A DNA stretch of 64,000 bases from Gammaproteobacteria bacterium (GTDB lineage: Bacteria > Pseudomonadota > Gammaproteobacteria > Pseudomonadales > Pseudohongiellaceae): positions 22,702-86,701 of the forward strand of contig JAQWMX010000021.1 in assembly GCA_029246545.1 (NCBI GenBank). Direction: 5' to 3'. Every line of letters begins with the position of its first letter. Positions within the stretch are counted from its first letter, which is position 1. Below the pieces are notes generated by a model. It was not told where the DNA came from and ran no database searches. It worked only from the letters and a program-made list of their open reading frames with translations. Below are positions 1 to 7,209 of the stretch, piece by piece. The position numbers and the translations under genes were made by a program.

Positions 1-100
1 AAAGCGAAAATTCATTTTCCCCAGTAACTGGGTTAACAGCACAAGAAGCTAACAATAAATTAGAAATAAGAAAGCTAAGGAGAAAAAATAATCGAGCCAT
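1..100 (-). CDS. M48-family metalloprotease lipoprotein, N-terminal fragment
   Basis: Partial gene running off the left edge; 33 residues are visible. They form a lipoprotein signal peptide: a hydrophobic stretch, then lipobox L-A-S-C with the lipidated Cys at residue 20. The mature start A-V-N-P-V-T-G-E-N-E-F-S-L is the usual N-terminus of secreted M48 peptidases of the LoiP/YggG kind, where N-P-V-T-G-x-x-E-F-S-L precedes the protease domain. The HExxH zinc site lies outside the window, so the family call rests on this short match. Envelope quality control would be the expected role. Confidence 0.6.
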   Translation of the reverse strand, partial: MARLFFLLSFLISNLLLASCAVNPVTGENEFSL

Positions 101-136
101 GGTCTGTCACCAGTTTCTAATACTACTATTTATATT

Positions 137-886
137 TTAGGTAATAAAATATCTCAAGATTAGCCAAAAACCTGCCAAAGCAGTGCAAGTCAGGATAATA
201 CGAGTAAACCAAATTTGCGATACCCAATTCAGAAAAGTCCTACCAAACAGGGCACCGAAATAAACCAGCGGTGCTGTCAACGCAATAGACGGTAAATAGG
301 CTGCAGTAAATAAGTCTTGATAATAAAAGATTGGAATTTTAGTTGTATTAACCGATAAAAAGAAAATGCTGCTTGTACCCATAAAAGTCTTTTTATCCAG
401 CTTTAACAATAAAAAATATAAGGCTGTAATTGGGCCGGCTGCATTTCCTATAGTTGTTGATATTCCTGCGACTATTCCTGAACCTGTTCTGATACTGCGT
501 GGATGGTATGCCGCCAATTCAGTGAGCCTTGGTCTAAAAGGTTCCAGTGAAACAAGAAAAATCACCATCAGCCCGATAACAAAACCAAGATTATTATCAT
601 CGAGAAAACTTAACATTACTCCTCCCGCCGCTATCCCTGACAGCACTGGGAAAATCATTTTTTTAAGTTCATTAAAATGCGCAAGGCGCCAATAAAAACT
701 AACCGCAATTAAGTCGCCAATTAAGAGATAAATCAAACAAATCCCCAGAGCTTCTCGAGGACTGAAAGCTAAAGCTACAACTGCTGAAATAAGCCCTCCC
801 AGTGCGGGAACGCCTGCTTTAACAAAACCAGTAAAAAGCGCCACTGCGGCAAGCAGTAGTAGAAATTCAAGAGGAAGTAAGGACAA
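137..886 (-). CDS. TauE/SafE-family membrane permease
   Basis: A 249-residue, almost wholly hydrophobic protein with about eight membrane segments, the size of TauE/SafE (DUF81) permeases that export sulfite or organosulfonates. The family pattern of two repeated halves with G-rich turns is visible (F-V-K-A-G-V-P-A-L-G-G near residue 22, I-G-N-A-A-G-P near 147). The first possible start is a TTG at 886; an in-frame TGA lies a few codons upstream and no Shine-Dalgarno sequence is visible. The codon sits in the T-run of a terminator hairpin, so expression may depend on readthrough. The substrate cannot be told from sequence. Confidence 0.8.
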   Translation of the reverse strand: MSLLPLEFLLLLAAVALFTGFVKAGVPALGGLISAVVALAFSPREALGICLIYLLIGDLIAVSFYWRLAHFNELKKMIFPVLSGIAAGGVMLSFLDDNNLGFVIGLMVIFLVSLEPFRPRLTELAAYHPRSIRTGSGIVAGISTTIGNAAGPITALYFLLLKLDKKTFMGTSSIFFLSVNTTKIPIFYYQDLFTAAYLPSIALTAPLVYFGALFGRTFLNWVSQIWFTRIILTCTALAGFWLILRYFIT

Positions 887-919
887 AAAAAAGCCTTTAA
901 AGTTGCTACTTCAAAGGCT
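885..919 (-). terminator. Rho-independent terminator after the PCu(A)C-like genes
   Basis: On the minus strand AGCCTTT pairs with AAAGGCT, with a further three base pairs across one mismatch, followed by a run of eight T. It lies downstream of the PCu(A)C-like genes and its T-run overlaps the TTG start of the permease gene. Confidence 0.7.
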
Positions 920-1009
920 CTATACTATCAAACTATGCTGAATATAGTGGGGATATTAAGTCATCAGTATGGTTATTACTGGTTTTTTTAGCAATAAAAC
1001 TACTGCTAG

Positions 1010-1531
1010 TTAATTTCTAACTGGGACTCTAACAACAATATCGTGTTCATTAGGAATTCCAGCTCTACGGGCGCGTATGCCATTATTTGCATTTCTTTCC
1101 TGTGCTTCTACCTCTTCCAAGGCTTCTAACCCACGACGCACTAATAAAGTAATCTCTTGTGCATCGCCTGAGTCAATAGAACTATCAAGTTCATCGAAAT
1201 GCACATGGAAACCATCTGATCCCATTATCAAACGTTCACTAGGTTGAATAACAATTGATTCTAACTCTTCATGTCCAGGGCCATTTAAAGTTGCACTTTC
1301 AGAAATATCACTAGAAGCACCCAGTAATATAATCGGCTCATCATGTAAATTTGCAATAGTGAAATAAGCTAAAGTTGAATGAGCACTAGATTCTGGTGCT
1401 TCTAAATATGAGCTTTCTACAACCATAAACCCAGGAACTATAATTGGTTGCGCTTGTGCTGTGGCCTGAAAAAATAATACTGTCAGAGCTGCTGTACAAG
1501 AATGCAATATCTTATTTTTTATTAAGTTCAT
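1010..1531 (-). CDS. PCu(A)C-like periplasmic protein (degenerate copper chaperone), copy 1
   Basis: A 173-residue exported protein with a signal peptide ending A-Q-A. The mature part follows the PCu(A)C (DUF461) fold pattern: A-Y-F-T-I-x-N near residue 55, a G-A-S-S loop, then G-x-H-V-H-F-D-E in place of the usual Y-H-L-M segment, ending in V-x-V-P-V-R. PCu(A)C proteins deliver copper to cytochrome oxidase through an H-M-X10-M-X21-H-X-M site. Here most of the Met ligands are absent, while a His pair (H-V-H) and several acidic residues remain. Start supported by AGGA upstream of the ATG. A homologous gene lies 34 bases upstream. The ligand or metal is unknown. Confidence 0.7.
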   Translation of the reverse strand: MNLIKNKILHSCTAALTVLFFQATAQAQPIIVPGFMVVESSYLEAPESSAHSTLAYFTIANLHDEPIILLGASSDISESATLNGPGHEELESIVIQPSERLIMGSDGFHVHFDELDSSIDSGDAQEITLLVRRGLEALEEVEAQERNANNGIRARRAGIPNEHDIVVRVPVRN

Positions 1532-1565
1532 TTAAAAAGTCCTCTCTATCGATTTTTAACAAATA

Positions 1566-2087
1566 CTAATTTCTAATTGGAACGTTAACTACAAACTCTT
1601 GTTCATTCGGAATACCAGCTTCACGACCACGCTGACCTGACATAGCACCTAAATTTTCAATCGCTTCAACTTCTTCCATTGCCTCTAGCCCACGTCGAAC
1701 CAATAAAGTAACTGCATAAAAGCCTTCATCAGCATCGGAGGTATCAATTTCATCTAAATGAACATGATAGCCGTCTGGTTGCATGACTAAACGTTGACCA
1801 GGCTCTATTAAAATAGAATCAACAGCTTGATGATCAGAGTTGTTTAACATGGCATGTCCAATTTTATCTCCACTAGCACCCAACAAAAGTATAGGTTCTT
1901 GATGCAAATTTGAAATTGTGAAATAGGCCATTGTAGAATCAGAATCAGCCTCTAGCGCGTCAAGGTACGAACTTTCTATTCCCATAAAACCCGGAATCAT
2001 GATTGGCTGAGCATGCGCAGACTGAAAACATAGGATTGCCAAAGGAATGGAAAAAATTTGTAGGAATTTCTTTATGTTTAAGTTCAT
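1566..2087 (-). CDS. PCu(A)C-like periplasmic protein, copy 2
   Basis: Paralogue of the next gene downstream, also 173 residues, sharing the mature start Q-P-I-x-x-P-G-F-M, A-Y-F-T-I-x-N-L-H, G-Y-H-V-H-L-D-E and the C-terminal P-N-E-x-x-x-V-x-V-P-x-R-N. The ATG at 2087 is preferred over an upstream codon at 2114 because GAGG lies 7 bases before it and it gives a clean signal peptide (cleavage after A-H-A). The Met-rich copper site of true PCu(A)C proteins is again largely missing. The two genes form a tandem duplication, probably one transcript ending at the hairpin near 900. Confidence 0.7.
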   Translation of the reverse strand: MNLNIKKFLQIFSIPLAILCFQSAHAQPIMIPGFMGIESSYLDALEADSDSTMAYFTISNLHQEPILLLGASGDKIGHAMLNNSDHQAVDSILIEPGQRLVMQPDGYHVHLDEIDTSDADEGFYAVTLLVRRGLEAMEEVEAIENLGAMSGQRGREAGIPNEQEFVVNVPIRN

Positions 2088-2337
2088 TTCTAACCTCGTT
2101 ATTTTTAAATCCAAATACCAGTTCTAAAATTAATTTATAGCAATGCAGGCTATTAACCCGGTTGATACTGCATTTTGGGCAATAATAACATCATTTTAGT
2201 GCCAGCTTATGCAAGAAATATGATTTTCCTTGAGTCTCTTCAAAGAATATCAAAATTGTGTATAAGGCTTGTATAACAGGCACTTAATATCTTTTTCCTC
2301 ATTACTTACTTATTCAAAGCCTACACTTGCAAACAAT

Positions 2338-2365
2338 TTGCTTAGCTGAGGTCTCCTCGTATAAT
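2338..2365 (+). promoter_or_regulatory. Likely sigma70 promoter for batC-batD
   Basis: The -10 TATAAT at 2360-2365 is a perfect match, with a weak -35 (TTGCTT) 16 bases upstream. The -10 is flanked by a short dyad, CCTCG and CGAGG. The predicted start near 2372 gives a leader of about 40 bases. The rest of the 2088-2411 gap shows no coding pattern. Confidence 0.5.
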
Positions 2366-2411
2366 GCCGAGGCATACTAGTTAAGCTAAAGTACTTACTA
2401 AGGCCATTTAA

Positions 2412-3221
2412 TTGCCAATGTTTACTTTTACATATCGTACATTTTGTTTGCTCAACTTGGCACTTTTGACGTCATTTAGTCTCATTTCGCCCGTATATGC
2501 CTGGGAATGGACTAGTTTTTGGTCAAACACCAACCAGCAGGCTAATCAAGCTTTCATTCATGAAGATTATATAGACGCCGTTTTTCTATTTGAAGATACT
2601 GCTTGGCGCGCTGCTGCAAACTACCGACAAGGTAATTATGAAGCAGCACTAACTGACTTAGGTGAGCTCAATGATATAACGTCTCTTTACAATCGAGCCA
2701 ACGCATTGGCCATGCTTTATCGGCTTAATGAAGCTATCGATATTTATCGAAGAGTTTTGAATATCGAACCCAGCCATACATCTGCATTAAAAAATCTAGA
2801 AATTGTTGCAGCACTTCAGGCAAGACTAACAGATGACCCTGGTTCTAATATGGAAATAGAAAGAGAAGAGGGTGAAGAAGCTGAAGCAACAGAAGCAGAT
2901 GAGAATCAGGAAATTACTGGAGCAACCAACGGTCAAGAAAACGGACAAAACCAAAAAGACACTTCTGAGAGTCTCAGCCAACAAGAAAACCAAGATGCCG
3001 ATGGCAATAATGGTAATAGCCACTTAGAAGATCCTGACTCAGCTGAAGAACAAGCGTTCAGCGCGGCTATCGAACAAGAACTTTCATTACAGCAATGGTT
3101 GGGGCGTATTACAGACGATCCTGGTACCTTGTTAAAAAATAAATTTGAATTACAACGCCGAACCGGCAGCGATCTAGAACTAGATTTAGTGGCGCTCGAA
3201 AGCAATCAGCAGTTATGGTAA
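2412..3221 (+). CDS. BatC-like TPR protein (no VWA domain)
   Basis: A 269-residue protein with an N-terminal membrane/signal segment (residues 8-30), a TPR region (about 40-140), a low-complexity Glu/Gln/Asn-rich linker (145-215) and a C-terminal Q-W-L-G-R-I-T-D-D-P-G-x-L-L-x-x-K-F motif. That ending and the W-R-A-A-A-N-Y-R-Q-G-N-Y TPR are typical of the C-terminal half of BatB/BatC proteins in gammaproteobacteria, where they usually follow a von Willebrand A domain. No VWA domain is present here or upstream. TTG at 2412, with AAGG 8 bases upstream, or ATG at 2418 may be the start. It overlaps batD by 7 bases, implying translational coupling. Confidence 0.75.
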   Translation: MPMFTFTYRTFCLLNLALLTSFSLISPVYAWEWTSFWSNTNQQANQAFIHEDYIDAVFLFEDTAWRAAANYRQGNYEAALTDLGELNDITSLYNRANALAMLYRLNEAIDIYRRVLNIEPSHTSALKNLEIVAALQARLTDDPGSNMEIEREEGEEAEATEADENQEITGATNGQENGQNQKDTSESLSQQENQDADGNNGNSHLEDPDSAEEQAFSAAIEQELSLQQWLGRITDDPGTLLKNKFELQRRTGSDLELDLVALESNQQLW

Positions 3222-4666
3222 AACACAGATCCTATCAACACTTTTATTTGTTAGGCCTAGTATATTTAATCTTTTTCTATTTCCCTGCCTGGGCACAAAA
3301 CGAACCTGAAAACTTTCTAATTGAAAATGAAAGTGCGACAGAGCAAAATGAAGTTTTTCTGCAAACTTCAGTCAATAAAAATCAGGTCTATGTTCAAGAA
3401 GCATTGATCTATAGCATCAAACTTTATTACACCCTGGCGTTTGAACGCGGCGCCTCTTTCTCCCGTTTGGAAATGTCTGAAGCCGCCTTCAATAAGTTAG
3501 GTGATGACCTCAACTATACAGAAACAATTGATGGAGTTTTGTATACCGTTAATGAAAGTAGATTTATAATTTTCCCACAAAGAAGCGGTGAATTCTCAAT
3601 TGCACCTATGCGTTTTCGAGCATTCACCCAGACTCGGGCCACTCGCAATAACAATAATTTACAAACCACTGCCCAACGTCAAACCATAGAGTTGATTAGT
3701 CAAGAACACAAAATTTCAGTAGTAACGCTTCCAAGATCTTATCCGAGCCTTAATTGGTTACCCAGCTCTAATGTGACTATATCTGACAGCTGGAGTCGTT
3801 CTTTGCAAGATATGCGTATTGGTGATTCGGTTGTACGGACTATTCAACTTGACGCAAAGGATATTTACGCGTCTATGCTGATCAATTTAGATTTCACCAG
3901 TGCTTCAAAGTTACGGAATTACCCTGCAGAAGCGCAACAAGTCGATATTACTGAAAACAGTGGAGTGCGTTCAGGACATACTCAAAACGTCACCATAGTT
4001 GCAACTGAAGTTGGTAAATTCACATTACCAGCCATCGAAATTCCTTGGTGGAATACTGAGACTAATACCTTGGAATATGCCACGTTACCTGCACAAGAAT
4101 TCGATATTCTTACAGTAGATGGGCAGAGTGTTGAAGCTGAAATAGGACTACAAAATATTGGTAGTACTTCAGGCAGTTTCTGGTCTTCGATTAATCTTAA
4201 TTTACTTCTCTTTATTGGCGTGCTTGTACTGATATCCGCTTTGTTTTTTGGTCCCGTATTGCTCTTGCTTTGGCATAAACTAAAAAAATACATTTATAAA
4301 CTAATACGTAAAGAAAACAATAAGACAGAACAAAAGATTCCTAATATCAATAAGAGTCTCCAAGCTCTTAAGCGTGCTTGTGAACAACAAGATATTAATG
4401 CGACAGCAGAATCTTTTTTAAGCTGGGGACAAGCGTATTTTCAAAATTTGGCTTTGTATAATATTAAAAAATTAGCAGAAAAATTTAATCAGAACTCTCT
4501 AAATTCTTTACTTAAAAATTTACAAGAGTGTCTTTATGCTGAAAATAGTGACAAGAATTTTGAGTTTGATAGCTTACTAGAAGAAGTGATTATTTTGCAC
4601 AAAGACAGGAAAGCTAATCTAGATAAAAACCTCCCTTTTAGTTTGCCGCCCCTCTATAAAAATTAA
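3215..4666 (+). CDS. batD: BatD-family aerotolerance membrane protein
   Basis: A 483-residue BatD (oxygen-tolerance) protein: signal peptide to about residue 27, extracytoplasmic beta-rich domains (Q-T-S-V-N-K-N-Q-V-Y-V-Q-E-A near 45; I-I-F-P-Q-R-S-G-E-F near 112), one strong membrane helix at about 330-352, then a charged cytoplasmic tail. Bat proteins work with MoxR ATPases and VWA proteins BatA/BatB in envelope stress or oxygen tolerance in other bacteria. None of those partners is in the window. It ends convergently with the next gene, overlapping by 4 bases. Confidence 0.8.
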   Translation: MVKHRSYQHFYLLGLVYLIFFYFPAWAQNEPENFLIENESATEQNEVFLQTSVNKNQVYVQEALIYSIKLYYTLAFERGASFSRLEMSEAAFNKLGDDLNYTETIDGVLYTVNESRFIIFPQRSGEFSIAPMRFRAFTQTRATRNNNNLQTTAQRQTIELISQEHKISVVTLPRSYPSLNWLPSSNVTISDSWSRSLQDMRIGDSVVRTIQLDAKDIYASMLINLDFTSASKLRNYPAEAQQVDITENSGVRSGHTQNVTIVATEVGKFTLPAIEIPWWNTETNTLEYATLPAQEFDILTVDGQSVEAEIGLQNIGSTSGSFWSSINLNLLLFIGVLVLISALFFGPVLLLLWHKLKKYIYKLIRKENNKTEQKIPNINKSLQALKRACEQQDINATAESFLSWGQAYFQNLALYNIKKLAEKFNQNSLNSLLKNLQECLYAENSDKNFEFDSLLEEVIILHKDRKANLDKNLPFSLPPLYKN

Positions 4667-5136
4667 TTTAGGTTTGACCGCCAGGCTTCGTGCAAAGCAT
4701 CCACACGTAAACGATTTACACCCATATCTGAAAACCCGACTCGGGAAACTGATCGTACCTGTAACTGATCTCCATCTATTAAAATTTCAAGATCATCAAT
4801 AAAGCCAAAAATTGCACTTTTGAATGTGGCATGAAGATATTCTGTATTCTGTTGTAATATTTCAGTTCTTGATTGACCCTCTATGATTCCAGCCATGACA
4901 GCTACCGGATCATTCATACCTTGAGGAATAGGAAATGCTGCAATCGTATGCTCATCGCTAGTAGCAAGACTATAGACACAGCTTGGTCTATCAGGACAAG
5001 CCTGTAAAAGCTCATTGACCAAGCCTGCATTTACAATATCGTCTGACTGTCGGGCTAGCCTATAAAACATCACGAGGAATACAATCAGTAATAAAATCAG
5101 AATTATGCCTATTCCATAAAATATTTTTTTTAACAT
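4663..5136 (-). CDS. DUF1499 membrane-anchored protein
   Basis: A 157-residue protein with one N-terminal membrane helix (about 5-27) and a DUF1499 domain: C-P-D-R-P-S-C-V near residue 48, Y-L-H-A-T-F near 102, F-G-F-I-D-D-L-E near 111, and the signature R-S-V-S-R-V-G-F-S-D-M-G-V-N-R-L-R near 130. The biochemical role of the family is unknown. Its GAGG ribosome site overlaps the proper end of the upstream EEP gene, so it is the last gene of a three-gene envelope operon. Confidence 0.85.
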   Translation of the reverse strand: MLKKIFYGIGIILILLLIVFLVMFYRLARQSDDIVNAGLVNELLQACPDRPSCVYSLATSDEHTIAAFPIPQGMNDPVAVMAGIIEGQSRTEILQQNTEYLHATFKSAIFGFIDDLEILIDGDQLQVRSVSRVGFSDMGVNRLRVDALHEAWRSNLN

Positions 5137-5150
5137 AAGATTACCTCAAT

Positions 5151-5866
5151 TCTAAAACGCTTAATATTGCTCGATGGTCAGACATCAGTTGCCAGTCAAA
5201 ACTTCACTTTGTGTCACTTGGAACCCTCGCTGATAAATTCTATCCATTTTCAATAAAGGAAAGCGTGCTGGATAAGTTCTTGCTAGAGCTCCTTGGTGAT
5301 CCAAACTAGCTTCAGTAAGTTGTAATTCTTGTTGAATATAGTGATGGCAAGTTAAACGCCAGTCATTAAAATCACCTGCCAAGATCAAAGATTCATCTGC
5401 TGGTATATTATTTTTAATATACTCAACGACTTGTTTGATTTGTATGCGCCTTTCTTTTTCAAACAACCCCATATGGAGACAAAGTAAATGAATATCTTCA
5501 CTGGTCTTACCATGTAAAAAAACCTCGTTGGGAAAACGACAAGCATGAAATGTCAATATTCTGCCATTCCAAAAAAGGAGTTTCACTTAAGCTAGCATTG
5601 CCATGATGGCCATGTTGATAAATGGCATTCTTCCCATAAGCATAATGCTCCCATACCGAATCCGCTAGAAATTCCATTTGATTGTTATCTGTCCATCCAG
5701 AAATATTATTTTGATGTTTTACATTCTCCCCTACCACTTCTTGTAGAAACACAACATTAGCTTTGGAATCACGTAAACAGCTTTTGATCTTTTCCAAAGT
5801 AAAATGCCGATTACCCATAGAAAAACCCTTGTGAATATTTAAAGTCAGAATTCGTAAACTAACCAT
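5151..5866 (-). pseudogene. Endonuclease/exonuclease/phosphatase-family gene with two frameshifts
   Basis: An EEP-fold phosphodiesterase gene of the YbhP size, in three frames. Part 1 (from ATG 5866) has L-T-L-N-I-H-K-G and F-L-Q-E-V. Part 2 has L-C-L-H-M-G-L-F and the catalytic A-G-D-F-N-D-W. Part 3, after a premature TGA at 5185-5187, would read M-S-D-H-R-A-I-L, the final catalytic motif, to a TAA at 5151-5153. The first shift is in a run of seven A (5516-5522); one base fewer restores Q-R-G-F-L-H-G-K. The second needs one added base near 5186 (A-A-C-T-G-[G]-A-T-G). All catalytic motifs survive, so it is either recently broken or mis-sequenced. It sits 5 bases from the upstream gene in an operon. 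Confidence 0.8.
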
Positions 5867-5871
5867 AATGA

Positions 5872-6633
5872 TTATTCATTATCAGAATTTATTTGTTCAA
5901 AAAAGCGTGGATTCTTCTCTATAAACTCTTCAATCCAGCGTTCCAGAAATGAATCAGTTTCACGGGTTTTTATATAACCCCAACCCAGCACTGAAATGAT
6001 AAGCGCACCAAAAACATTGACGATAAGATCCCACATGGTATCGACCAAACCGCTTTTTTGCATATTCAAACCAAATAACTGGTCTACAGTAAATTCAAAA
6101 ACTTCCCATAATGCACCAATGCCAACTGCAAGCATAAAGGCAAATAAAGCAACAAAATTTCGATTTAAATTAAGTTCTATCTCTTTTTTTTCATTTAACA
6201 CATAGACCAGTAAGAACCCCAATACCCCCATGATAAAGGCCGACCCACTATGCAACACCAAGTCCCACCACCAGAATATTGTGTAATAGCTCTGAACCTC
6301 ACCTAAAAATAAAGACATAAATACAAACAGCACTGTTAACGTTTCAAAACCATGCGGTATTTTCACTGTAAATTTATTCCTAAGTACCACTGGCAGAATA
6401 GTGATAAGTAAAATCATTAAAGTCTCTACTGCAGACTGGTATTGACCAAGCCAAAACATGGCAAAAGCACTCAACAATAGCGTTGCTTTCAAAACAAATG
6501 ACAAGCGCGCACTAATATAAGTCGCAAAACTTGTGGCATTTATTTTTTTTCGGCCAAATATAAACACTTTAATACCTCTATAAACTATTAGATGAAGCCT
6601 AACAATGTCTTTTAAGATTGTTAATAGCGCCAC
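5872..6633 (-). CDS. DUF2238/YjdF-like polytopic membrane protein
   Basis: A 253-residue protein with about six to seven membrane helices. The core W-D-L-V-L-H-S-G-S-A-F (about 123-133), G-I-G-A-L-W-E-V-F-E-F (about 171) and V-D-T-M-W-D-L-I-V-N-V-F-G-A (about 197) is the pattern of DUF2238/YjdF-type inner membrane proteins. Conserved His, Glu and Asp inside the helices suggest ion or lipid handling, but no function is established. It is the first gene of an operon with the EEP phosphatase and DUF1499 genes. Confidence 0.7.
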   Translation of the reverse strand: MALLTILKDIVRLHLIVYRGIKVFIFGRKKINATSFATYISARLSFVLKATLLLSAFAMFWLGQYQSAVETLMILLITILPVVLRNKFTVKIPHGFETLTVLFVFMSLFLGEVQSYYTIFWWWDLVLHSGSAFIMGVLGFLLVYVLNEKKEIELNLNRNFVALFAFMLAVGIGALWEVFEFTVDQLFGLNMQKSGLVDTMWDLIVNVFGALIISVLGWGYIKTRETDSFLERWIEEFIEKNPRFFEQINSDNE

Positions 6634-6692
6634 CCTTAATCCGTAATGTTAGAATGACCACATGTACAAGAACTTGCCCAATATCAAATCAA

Positions 6693-7109
6693 ATGGATAA
6701 TGTTTTGGCACTATTCAATTTCAGTAGTGAAGCAATTTTATTCTTCACAATTTTGTCTTTATTGACTTTCCTAAGCAGTCTAATAATCTTACCTCTGCTA
6801 ATTCTCGCGATTCCGACTGATTATTTTGTTGCAGAACAAAGACCACATCTACACTGGCAGAGGTCGAATTATTTGCTAAGGCTAGTCCTTATAGTGTTAA
6901 AGAATTTCTTAGGAGTTTTAATGGTCATTATAGGCTTATTTTTATTAGTGCTGCCGGGGCAAGGAATCCTAACTCTACTTGCAGGTTTCATACTGCTCGA
7001 TTTCCCAGGTAAATTTCTGTTTCTACGCTGGTTAGCTCGAAAAGAGAAAGTTTTAAATTCTTTAAATTGGGTACGTAAAAAAGGTAACAAAGAGCCTTTT
7101 ATAAGCTAA
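6693..7109 (+). CDS. PGPGW-type small membrane protein
   Basis: 138 residues from the ATG at 6693. Reading further upstream adds 25 unlikely residues that overlap the divergent gene. Two hydrophobic regions (about 13-40 and 67-105) flank P-G-Q-G-I-L-T-L-L-A-G-F-I-L-L-D-F-P-G-K, the hallmark of the PGPGW putative transmembrane family. A basic tail follows. No clear ribosome site is visible. Function unknown. Confidence 0.7.
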   Translation: MDNVLALFNFSSEAILFFTILSLLTFLSSLIILPLLILAIPTDYFVAEQRPHLHWQRSNYLLRLVLIVLKNFLGVLMVIIGLFLLVLPGQGILTLLAGFILLDFPGKFLFLRWLARKEKVLNSLNWVRKKGNKEPFIS

Positions 7110-7147
7110 TTATTTAATTATTGCCTACAAAGCACCCCGCAGCAGGT

Positions 7148-7185
7148 ATAAAAAACCCGGAATCGATTTCATCAAGTCCGGGCTT
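7148..7185 (-). terminator. Rho-independent terminator of the PEP carboxykinase gene
   Basis: On the minus strand AAGCCCGGA pairs with TCCGGGTTT (one G-T wobble) around a 15-base loop, followed by a run of T. It lies 25 bases after the stop of the carboxykinase gene. Confidence 0.8.
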
Positions 7186-7209
7186 CATTAATAAACATTA
7201 ACTATCTCA

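Noticed and set aside
366..695. 109-codon plus-strand frame opposite the TauE/SafE gene
   Set aside because: Shadow of a real membrane protein gene; no ribosome site and no family pattern. Similar antisense frames opposite valS, the RND permease, ygiQ and other genes were dropped for the same reason.
2388..2397. AAAGTACTTA near the batC promoter as a further operator of the winged-helix regulator
   Set aside because: One mismatch to a 10-bp AT-rich word is expected by chance in 64 kb and it is single, not paired.
5516..5522. Phase variation through the A7 tract
   Set aside because: The gene carries a second, non-homopolymer shift, so slippage at one tract would not restore it; sequencing error or decay is simpler.
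5185..5866. Two separate overlapping genes in the EEP region
   Set aside because: They are parts of one phosphatase whose motifs continue across frames; single-base shifts explain the split.
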